A stretch of 64,000 nucleotides of DNA, taken from the NCBI GenBank assembly GCA_029204225.1, contig CM055109.1, positions 6,857,982 to 6,921,981 on the forward strand. The letters run 5' to 3'. Made by a program: the position numbers and the translations under genes. Of the stretch, positions 43,765 to 52,871 are shown piece by piece. Below the pieces are notes generated by a model. It was not told the origin of the DNA. It did not search any database and worked only from the letters and a program-made list of their open reading frames with translations. The stretch's first letter is position 1; every line of letters begins with the position of its first letter. The stretch is from Diphasiastrum complanatum (lineage: Eukaryota; Streptophyta; Lycopodiopsida; Lycopodiales; Lycopodiaceae).

Positions 43765-44999
43765 ATGGACTTTGAGGATCACTCGGATTGTCTAGTACAC
43801 CAAATCGACAATGTTTGGACTGGTGAGCTGAAAAGTAGACCACCATTGGGAGTGTCCACTGATGGATATGGGACCTTGGAGTGTTTTTATTGCAAGAGAA
43901 AACCTATTTGCATACAAGCATGTGCAGTAAATGTATACTATTGCATGCCTAGCAACTCTCAATTTAGTAGGGTCATGATACATCAAGGTTTTCACAATCA
44001 TGTTGTAAGAGCAGGTTCATCTTGCTTCACACTCGCGGAAACAAAAAGATTAGTCATGATGAAGTGGTGGCTAACAACAGTACCTCCAACCCAAGGCTGT
44101 CTTAGAGACAATGGGAGGCACACCTATGTACAATTATTCTGGATCTCAAGGCGATCAAATCATAGGTCGAATAAAAAGAATTCCAACATTTTTTGTTGAT
44201 GTTGAAGTGAACAGCTCACATAGGCCAGAAGTTGTAAATGTCAATCGACCTAGACAACATGGTGTGGTAGACATTAATTTCTCCAATGTGGAAACAAAAC
44301 ATGATGATGAAACACACATTGACCATATTGATAAAGTAACATCTAGTGTTGTCAAGGAGACTGATATTCATGACACCATCTGGGCAATTCGACAAACCAA
44401 GCAAGGTAGTAGGATGACTTGTATGGGATGGCTTGGATCTGGATTGGGTAAAAAACAGATCAAGAATAGCTAAAAGGAAGTTCCTGCCCCTTGTTTTTTG
44501 GGAATGTGCCAATGGACATGTGGAAATAAAAAACAATTCATGTGGTTCTACAATGACAGTGTGGACCATACGTGGACACCACGCACATCAATTGTGTGCG
44601 AAATTCCTAAAATACCTTCGATATGGCCTGTACAAAATGGTACTAGCTTACAACCTAAGGAACAAGAGATATTACAAAGAGCTAGATTTGTTCTTACTCA
44701 TGCTCAAGGACTTGATGTTCCAGAAAACAGAATTCCAACTATCGAGGGAGAGGATATTCTTGAGAGTAGCCAGAGTAGGACTCGTGTACTTACAGGGATA
44801 TCAAATTTGGCCCTCAAGAAAATAGATTTGGCCTTGAGTCTATCTGTTATGACCATAATCAGTTAAGAACATGGAATAGTCCTATTATGGTAGACTGGCC
44901 CTCTAGTGTTCAAGATTATTGGCCACACCGAGATTTACTTCCACGTGAAGGCCTGTTTGTGACTTATAATCTTGAGAGGACCCGGACACTCTAATTGAG
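43765..44999 (+). pseudogene. Unknown protein with Cys/His cluster, frameshifted (remnant H)
   Basis: Protein-like sequence runs through three frames. Part 1 (43765 to about 44100) has GVSTDGYGTLECFYCKRKP, QACAVNVYYCMPSN, then RVMIHQGFHNHVV; the CX2C...C...HXGXHNH spacing recalls FLYWCH or WRKY/GCM1 zinc fingers. Part 2 (44111-44866, one TAA at 44473) has WLGSGLGK, GMCQWTCGNKKQFMWFYND, HTWTPRTSIVCEIPKIP and RFVLTHAQGLDVPENRIP. Part 3 (about 44805-44994) has FGPQENRFGLESICYDHNQL and WPHRDLLPREGLFVTYNLER, ending in TAA. Trp/Cys-rich, unlike chance frames. I do not recognise the family; a transposon-encoded protein is possible. At least two frameshifts make it a pseudogene here. Confidence 0.6.
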
Positions 45000-45310
45000 A
45001 CATATAGAGTAGTGCATGTACGTGTGACGGATATAGGCAGGAGGACTGCATGAAGAGATGTGACCTATTTATAGTTGGACTGCATGGGGATTGCATGGGT
45101 TTATGCACAAAAAACTACTCTCTATGTATTGGGGTAGGGATTCTCCTGTCGACAACTTGGGTTTAGGTTACTAGTTGATCTATTCTCCTCTTGCTATCAC
45201 ATGGCATGGCTTGGGGGATAGATCAAGATTGATCTAGGTCTGGTTTGGTGGTTTTGCTCCATAGTGTCTCATGTTGTATTTTCCTATCCTCATCTTAGGG
45301 GCTTTCCCTG
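45000..45310 (+). mobile_element. LTR-like fragment related to 62.9-63.4 kb
   Basis: CATGGCTTGGGGG(A/C)TAG...GATCTAGGT(C/T)TGG...GGTGGTTTTGCTCCA matches 63228-63299. No primer site follows. Confidence 0.5.
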
Positions 45311-46439
45311 TGAATAACTCCACATCACAAGTTTTCCAACCATCTGACTCTTATTAACAAAATTTTTTCTAACCATTAGCCTACAACAGGTCTTGGCGTA
45401 CAAATCAAGATTAGGCTAACTTATACAGACATCTTTGGACTCTATTTCACTGATCCAATCCATAACAAAATGGTACTTGGTAATAATCAGTGAACCTTAA
45501 TTTAATCTATACCACTACTTCCCATATTCATGAATATCTCACATCTCAATATCCCCAAAACTCCTCTAGTTCCAGATTAATCAAAATAATCACTTAAAGA
45601 GTTCCTCTATTCCAATTGGATAGTTCTACCTTTGCACACAAACTGGAAATTTTTTTAACTTCAAAATCAATGCAATTGGATGATGCCTCAAAAGTTCTAT
45701 TCCTATCTTTTCTTCTCTCCTTTTTAAAAAGAAATTTCATAATTTTGATTAAAAGTTCTCAGGAGACAACGTACAAGATATCAAAGATTTGAAAAAGTCA
45801 GTAATGAGTTTTCAATACTTTTACAAACTGGACTTTTTCCTCAAAATCACAAAATATCTTATCCCGAGTGATAGAAATACTACATCTCAATAATCAACTA
45901 TCAAATAGAGATAAACATTAGGATTTAGAAAACCTAAATTTCGAGCCATATTCAAAAATCTTATATGGAAGTACAATTTCATATAACTATAACAGTCCTT
46001 CAGAACATAGTTCTACATTGGAAGGAATTATATGAATCTCAATCCAATTGTCTCATATTTAAGAAATTTCTAAAGAGTGCAGGTCTAATATAAAAGAGAA
46101 ATAGATTTAAGGGCTTCCATATTTTGTAACTAATGAGATACCATTTAGGGATCAATCTATATCTCATAAATTCCCAAAATACCCAAAACAAAAACCAATG
46201 GACTCTGTTAGTATTACCATTACAACAATCACTAACCATCGGTCTACAGATCATTCAACCCAAGAAATCTTTTTTAGAATCATTGATGTCCCATACCACC
46301 AGCTTATCCTCCAAGAATCCTCTGCATCTAGATCTGTTTTGTCCAAAAAGTAAAAAACTATTTGGTTATCATATATCCAAATATAGGATCAAATTCACAA
46401 CTAATTCCAAGAGATACTTCTAGCCATTGAAATCCCTCA
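45311..46439. other. Intergenic, nothing recognised
   Basis: AT-rich with no family resemblance on either strand. Confidence 0.45.
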
Positions 46440-46639
46440 TGCCCCTCAAGCGATTCCCAGAGAATACCACTCTGCATTGTACCCCGACATGGACAAGACG
46501 AGATGTATCGTTCAAGTACAGTTGAAATGCCACAAGTGTATTCTCTAATCCAAAAGGAACATGGATTTCAACAAAACCAAATATCATATTGTCCTAGATA
46601 TCCAATATCTATTTCAGAATTGGGAGTGCATACTCATTG

Positions 46640-46800
46640 TGGCGTTTCAGCTCACGTCTGATCCGTTTAGATAGACATCACATAATCATGGCATTTTCGT
46701 TAATCAGCTTAGGTTCGCATTTAGATCTGAGGCGTTTCACCCGTTCAATGTAATCTCGAACCGTTTCCCGCTTTTCCATTTTAATTTTACTTTTACCTTT
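46640..46800 (-). pseudogene. Gypsy gag fragment, inverted relative to 37.7-38.3 kb
   Basis: Reverse complement of the 37985-38150 stretch: KIKMEKRETVRDYIERVKRL and the R-x-LKRHNEY end, with small changes. It abuts copia gag sequence near 46800. Confidence 0.75.
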
Positions 46801-47084
46801 GGTGTCTCCTTCTGTATGTTGGTCTCGATCTTGCTTTCAGTCTGTCTCTCTCTTAGGCTTGAACTGCTTCTCTTTGTTACTGTAGAGAGATTGATCAGAG
46901 GCATCTTTTTGATCAAGATTAGACCCAGCTGAGTCGAGGATTGTGCAGATCTTCGACTGAATGCTGCTTATAGATGCTATTGTTGTGAACTTTGTTCTTC
47001 AGCTCGTTTTCTGGTTCCTTGTGTGTTTGATCTCCTGAATCTGATAGCTTTGAAGCTATGTCAGCACTTTGATAGGAGCGAGAG
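46801..47084 (-). pseudogene. Copia-B' gag/leader remnant
   Basis: CTCTTAGGCTTGAACTGCTTC and TCTTTTTGATCAAGAT words match the gag region of copia-D at 40610-40700. It is flanked on the right by the primer site, as the 5' part of a minus-strand element should be. Confidence 0.6.
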
Positions 47085-47096
47085 GCTCTGATACCA
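47085..47096 (-). other. Primer binding site (initiator Met tRNA) of copia-B'
   Basis: The minus strand reads TGGTATCAGAGC, one base from the LTR end ...CCAACA at 47098. Confidence 0.85.
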
Positions 47097-47097
47097 C

Positions 47098-47549
47098 TGT
47101 TGGATTCTGAAAAACAAAAAGAAAAGAGTGATTTGATGCGACATAGATTTCATTCGCTCTCATTCCACTGTTGAAAAATCCAGATGGAATTCGATTCTGG
47201 CTATCGGCTACTGCTTGCTAGATCATATCTACAATCCTCCAAAGTGTAGACAGACACTACTGCACTACATTATAATTCGTTTAAGCATTCGACAAGGATG
47301 AACCAGTATGCCGAATAAAATTAAATAGCTGAACATGTATAGACAACAATCGGACATCAAAGCATTCGATATCATTCAAGATAAGAAAACCATCTACATA
47401 ACATCTACTATATTATCAGTGAATTCCTTTCTTGAGCGTTGTGCGACAAACCCACCCAGCGCGTCAGCAAAAGAGGAGTTTGTCTCTCACGAACTATATT
47501 AGATAGTCTTGCTTACTAGCAGACTTCTTGGACGTCGGATCAACAACAT
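47098..47549 (-). mobile_element. Copia-B LTR, left part (interrupted by copia-C)
   Basis: Homologous to 32143-32590. It stops at CAACAACAT (47549), where copia-C begins, and resumes at 52730 with ACGTATGCTTAGCTCAGA, the continuation seen intact in copia-A (CACTATGCTTAACTCAGA near 32600). Confidence 0.8.
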
Positions 47550-48027
47550 TGTAGAATACATGATCAGAGAGATCTCAATTCTACTAGCAAAGTGCACAGT
47601 TTACTTGACAAAAGATGAGAAAGAAACGAACTAGAACTCGAAAGATTTGTAGAGGATTCGCAAAATTTATCTTTCAGCCAACTCGAAAGATTATCGAAAG
47701 ATTCATGAATAGGAATCTTGTCACGAAATGTCTTGTTTCTTGTTTAAACCTCAAATGTCGTGAAATTGTCGCGAACAATTCATGAAATATTCTGGATTCT
47801 TCTTCAAGCTCAAAATTGTCATCTGTGATGAACAATCTCGTGAAACACAAAAATATCGCGAGGGGACAAGTGTCACGAATAATTCGCAAAACACAAAGCT
47901 GTAATGAAGCAAGACAAAAACTGTTCTATTAGTACATAGATCAGACCCGATTGAAGACACTGATATTAGTTTGATTTATTCAAACTTTCGTGTTCTCTGA
48001 GGAAAAATTGTTATCATTTTTCCTACA
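47550..48027 (+). repeat. Copia-C 5' LTR with internal deletion
   Basis: It aligns to the 3' LTR up to TAATGAAG (about 47907), then jumps to CAAGACAAAAACTG, skipping 3' LTR positions about 52228-52606. The lost part holds both TATAAATA boxes, so this LTR has no promoter. Confidence 0.8.
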
Positions 48028-48028
48028 A

Positions 48029-48040
48029 TGGTATCAGAGC
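48029..48040 (+). other. Copia-C primer binding site
   Basis: TGGTATCAGAGC one base after the LTR end. Confidence 0.9.
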
Positions 48041-48166
48041 AAATTAGTGTTGATACAGTGGTAATAGAGCGAGTTAGAGTCGATACAGTGGTATCTTTGC
48101 AGCCCTCTCAGCATTTTTCATACATCCATCAACAAGCCGCATCTGGAGTTATTCAGAAAATAGAAG

Positions 48167-49142
48167 ATGTCGTCGATCAACAATATGGAGGCTAAGATCA
48201 CTATGATTTTGGATCCAGAAGGTTCAAACTACTTGATTTGGAAATTAAAGACTTCACTCATATTGAAGGGCGAAGGTATATGGCAATGGGTAGAACCAAT
48301 AGAGGAGAAGCCAATAACTACTCCTGGCAAAGAACTTTGTGAATGGAGTTTGAGAAATGACAAAGTTATAGCAATTATTGCATCTTCAGTGCATGACAAT
48401 ATAATGCTAGATCTTATATCAATTTTGAACAAAAGATTTATGGGAAAAACCAAGCATGAGACTCGATCTTGTAATCATATCATGTTCTTGGAAGACCAAT
48501 TAGCTTACCTACAGTGGGACAACAAAGACCTGACCACATTCCTACGAAAGATTAAACATCTGTTTATTTCTTTGCAAAATTCTGGTGCGAAAATATGCAA
48601 TTTCAAAGGAAAAATAGCTTAGTTATTTTCTTCGAGCCCTACCCAGATCGTTCCACACAACTCGAATCTTATTGAAAAAGATGCGACAATGGCACTTCAA
48701 AAGGCGATAGACGGAGTTAAAGAGGAACTCTTGAACGCTATGACGACAATGGTGATTTCGAAAATGCTCTATTTACTTAGAAGAACAAATCTTCTAAGAA
48801 GTCTAAGTTTAAGAGGGAGTCATCTAAAAAGAATGAGTCTAAGACAAATGATCAACAATCTGAAAAACAACAGAAATATTCTAGTGATAAGAAGATCTAC
48901 AATAGATGCAAAAGATCAGGTCACACAGAAGATAAGTGTTGGTTAAATCCAAAGATTGAATGCATTCATTGTCATAAATGGGGTCATGCAGCAGTAGACT
49001 GTTATCAAAATCCCATAAACAAAAGGAAACAGAATCGAAGCGAACCTTCAGATTCAAACTATGTCGAAGACAAAGTAGAATGCTCCAGAGCAGCAGAAGA
49101 CAGGACGACATGGAACTCAGCAGCTTATGTTAGTGCTGATCT
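48167..49142 (+). pseudogene. Copia-C gag
   Basis: MSSINNMEAKITMILDPEG opens a 151-codon frame of the copia UBN2-type gag (YLIWKLKTSLILKGEGIWQW, residues about 20-45). After TAG at 48620 the frame shifts. The Lys-rich region and two zinc knuckles follow: one degraded (YNRCKRSGHTEDKC, first Cys lost), one intact (CIHCHKWGHAAVDC, 48961-49002). Confidence 0.85.
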
Positions 49143-50640
49143 ATGATGTTATCTAATTCAAAAATTCGAAAAGTAGTACTTGATTCGCGAGCCACCTCAC
49201 ATTTTGTTTTCTTGAAACAAATTTTATCTGAGTACAAGAAGACAAACTATTCAAGGTTCATTATACTTGGAGACGGTTCTAAACAAGTAGTTGATGGAAC
49301 TGGTGTACTGTGGCTGGACACAAATCAGGGAGACAAGAAACTAGAGGAAGTTCTCTATGTCCCTACTCTTGACAAAAAAGATCTATCCGCAACAAAGATA
49401 GTCGATACAGGCATGTCAGTAACCTTCACAAAGAATTCTTGTAAACTGTTCGAGGAAGATTTTGATAACCTAGTTGCTAAAGACAACAGAGAAGGAAATT
49501 TGTATCACTTGAACATTCGAACAAGAATTGAACAAGCCAATCAAACTCAGGAATCGACAAATATATTGTGGCACAAGAGACTATGTCACATGAACATGGA
49601 AGCCTTGTACGAAGCCAACAAAAGTCAGAGAATTGAAGGAGTCAAAACCAAAAGCAGAGATATTCGAACTACCTGCGAATCCTGTCTTAAAGGCAAGATG
49701 ACTAGAACACCTTTTAGTAAGGATGTTTATAAAGCAACTAAGGTACTTGAAATTGTGCATTCAGATATTTGTGGACCATTCGGAGTATTGTCGTTGGGTG
49801 ATGCAAGATACTTCATAACGTTTATTGATGACTTCAGCAAGTTCACTATAGTATACTTTATACGTACAAAATCTGAAGCTTTCAAAAAATTCATTGAGTA
49901 TATGAATTGGGCTGAGAAGTAGACATGCAATAAGTTGAAGCAGATTCATACATATCGTGGAGGTGAGTACATTTCCAACGAATTCAAAGCTTACTATACT
50001 GATATGCATATGAAGACTGCATCATACACACCTCATCACAATGGAATAGCTGAACAAAGAAATCATACACTTATGGAAGCTGCTAGGTGTATGATGGCTC
50101 ATGCGAAAGCACCAAAACAGTTGTAGATAGAAGTAATGGCTATATCGAATTATCTTCAGAATCATATTCTGAAATCTCGAACATCGGATAAAACTCCTCA
50201 TGAGATATGGTGGAAGTCGAAGCCAAATCTAGTGCATGTTCAAACATTCAAATGCGCAATGTATATGCACATACCAGACAAACTGAGAAAAAAACTCGAT
50301 GAAAAGACAAAACAAGGTTTTTTGGTAGGATTCGCGTTACATTGGTCATATTATCGTGTCTATGTACCCGAAACTGGCAAGATAAAAATTGTTTGAGATG
50401 TTGAATTTGATGAGTCAAAATTCATAGCAAACAATGATCTAGTCGGCTATGAAATTCTCAAAAACTATTATGAGCTACCAACGACAACAAAGGTAAAACA
50501 AGTAGAACATGAAAGAGAATTACCAGATTCAGAGGGAGGTCAAGATCGAGTACCTGACAGACTCAAATCACCAGTTCGAATTCTAGTAGAAAAGGTCGAA
50601 TCAGAATCGAGCTCGAAACCTGCAAAATCGAACTCAAAAC
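49143..50640 (+). pseudogene. Copia-C protease and integrase
   Basis: The protease active site reads VVLDSRATSHF, with Arg for the catalytic-loop Gly. The GAG-pre-integrase zinc region has LWHKRLCHMN and CESCLKGK. Integrase has HSDICGPF, but the second Asp block reads IHTYRGGEY (Asp to Tyr). YTPHHNGIAEQRNHTLMEAAR follows. Stops: TAG 49921, TAG 50124, TGA 50394. The C-terminal linker runs to PVRRPDRQ. Confidence 0.88.
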
Positions 50641-51943
50641 CACCTGTGAGAAGACCTGATAGACAATGAAAACCACCAAAAAGGTGTGGTTAGGATGTTT
50701 TTAATACAGCCATCAAATTTTGTGGTTTCTCTGACAAACCTCAAACATTCGAGGAAGCTGTTGATGGACCAGATAAAGATCGCTGGATTCAAGCAATGGA
50801 GACGAAATGTCATCCATGTATAAAAACAATGTATGGACACTTGCATTGATGGTAGAAAACCAGTCAAATGCAAGTGGATCTACAAGATCAAAACAGGTCC
50901 TGATGGAGAGAACATCAGATACAAAACAAGGTTGGTTGCTTAAGGATTTTCACAGAAGTATGGAATCGACTACACTGATACTTTCTCACCGATAGTCAAA
51001 CATACATCAATTCGCTTGTTATTCGCATATGCAATGGCTCATGATCTAAAATTCCATATTGTGGATGAGAAGACTGCTTTCTTGCACACAGAATTGGAAG
51101 AAGACTTATTACCACTTGGTTTTGTAAGCCAAGAATATCCAGAACACGGATGTCACATGAATAAAAGCATTTATGGTCTAAAACAAACAACAAGACAATG
51201 GTATAGAAAGAAGGACGAAGCACTACGTTCCTTAGGCTTCAAACCTCCATTTGCTGAATCAAATGTCTATACCAAGCATGTCCAAAATGAAATAATCATT
51301 CTAGTTGTCTATGTTGATGACACACTTATCTTCTCAAGGAGAAATAAGTTAACTTCAGATGTCAAAACAAACATTTCTGAAATATTTGAGATCACTGACC
51401 TAGGAGAAGCTAAAATCTATCTAGGCTTGCAGATCCAAAGAGACTTTGAAGTTGGTAAGTTGTATCTTCACCAACAAAAGTACACTCGAAAAATCATTGA
51501 AGACTTCAACATGCTCGAATGCAAAGGTGTGCATACTCCTATGATACCTAGAACAATACTGAGCAAGACAGATTGTCCGCAGACTCTCGAGAAGAGAAAC
51601 AAATGGCCAATACACCCTATTGTAGGCTGATTAGATCATTGTTATGTCTAGTAGACAACACCAGACCTGATATAGCGTTTGCAATATATAGACTGAGCCA
51701 ATATAATTAGAACCCAGGATCATTGCATTGGAAGTTAGCAAAGAGAGTACTACAATATCTCCAGGAAACGAAAGACTATGGACTGTGTTATTCGATGGAA
51801 GCTGGATTTTACATCGAATCTTACAGTGGCGCAAGCTGGGCATCCATGAAGGATGATAGAAAAAGTATTTCAAGAGGCTGTACTCTAGTATCTGGTGCAA
51901 CCATACTCTGGATAAGCAAGAAGCAAATAGCAGTAGCTCAAAA
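50641..51943 (+). pseudogene. Copia-C reverse transcriptase and truncated RNase H
   Basis: FEEAVDGPDKDRWIQAME begins RT. Frameshifts near 50860-51010, then an open stretch with KTAFLHTELEEDL, IYGLKQTTRQWY and VVYVDDTLIF (catalytic YVDD intact), DLGEAKIYLGLQIQ. RNase H keeps YSGASWASMKDDRKSISRG and ILWISKKQIAVAQ, then breaks off into LTR sequence near 51943. Confidence 0.88.
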
Positions 51944-52728
51944 AGATTTACGAAAGATTATCGAAGGATTCGCAAAATTAATCTTTCAGCCAACTCGAAA
52001 GATTCTTGAAAGATTTGCAAAAGATTCGCGAACAAAATCTTGTCGCGAAATATCTTGTTTCTTGTTCAAACCTCAGATGTCACAAAATTGTTGCAAATAA
52101 TTCACGAAATATTCTGGATTCTTCTTCAAGCTCAAAATTGCCATCTGTCGTGAACAATTTGCAAAACACGAAAATATCGCGAGGAGACAAGTGTCACGAA
52201 TAATTTGCAAAACACGAAGCTATAATGAAGAGACAGACTGTCGCGAAATATTCGCAAACAGAAATTATTTGACCCTGCAAAAATAGCGTCTATTTGAATA
52301 TGAACCGTTGTAAACGGTTAGATCTATTGTTACAGAATTAAAAGGCCAAAAGACCTATAAATAAAAGGCCAAAAGGCCTGTCCTGTAGCAATATAAATAC
52401 ATGTGCACTACTCGTTGTAACTAACTCTCAGACACTCAAACTGGAGAGGTTCTCAGACTAACTCAATCAAAGACACAACAGCGAGAAAAGACAACAAGAG
52501 ATGTATATTGATGATTCAGATTTAGAGTTATAAAAATTCATTTTTGGTCAATAGTTTCTTATTGTCTAAAGTTGTCTCTTAATTTCACACATCTATTCAA
52601 TCAAGACAAAAACTGTTATATTAGTACATAGATCAGAAATAGACCCGATTGAAGACACTGATATTAGTTTGATTTATTCAAACTTTCATTGTGTTCTCTG
52701 AGGAAGAATTGTTATCATTTTTCCTACA
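51944..52728 (+). repeat. Copia-C 3' LTR (start truncated)
   Basis: It lacks the first ~110 bases seen at 47550-47660. It contains TATAAATA at 52356-52363 and 52392-52399, within a duplicated AAAAGGCC motif, and ends TTTTTCCTACA. Confidence 0.82.
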
Positions 52729-52729
52729 A

Positions 52730-52871
52730 AACGTATGCTTAGCTCAGATGACACTCAACCAATTGACAATCCAACCAATTCTCTCATCTTCAATCTAATT
52801 ATATAGATGGAGAGAGAAAGGGTTTAGTCTAATCTCTGATTACAAGAATGTTGATTAGGCATGTCCCAACA
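52730..52871 (-). mobile_element. Copia-B LTR, right part
   Basis: It continues the LTR broken at 47549 and ends CCCAACA at 52871, so the rejoined LTR is about 594 bp with TGTTGG...CCAACA ends. Confidence 0.75.

Larger units (their letters stand above)
47550..52729 (+). mobile_element. Copia-C, 5.2-kb Ty1/copia element nested in the copia-B LTR
   Basis: The ends are TGTAG (47550) and CTACA (52728). The flanks AACAT (47545-47549) and AACGT (52730-52734) are a 5-bp target duplication with one mismatch. Order: 5' LTR, primer site, gag, zinc knuckles, protease, integrase, RT, partial RNase H, partial 3' LTR. It is dead through stops, frameshifts and two deletions: about 380 bp inside the 5' LTR, and the RNase H end plus polypurine tract plus ~110 bp of 3' LTR start. 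LTR divergence is obvious by eye, so the insertion is old. Confidence 0.88.

Noticed and set aside
43765-44199. Calling remnant H a WRKY or FAR1 transcription factor
   Set aside because: There is no WRKYGQK and no FAR1 core. Only the Cys/His spacing and HNH are shared, which is too little for a family name.
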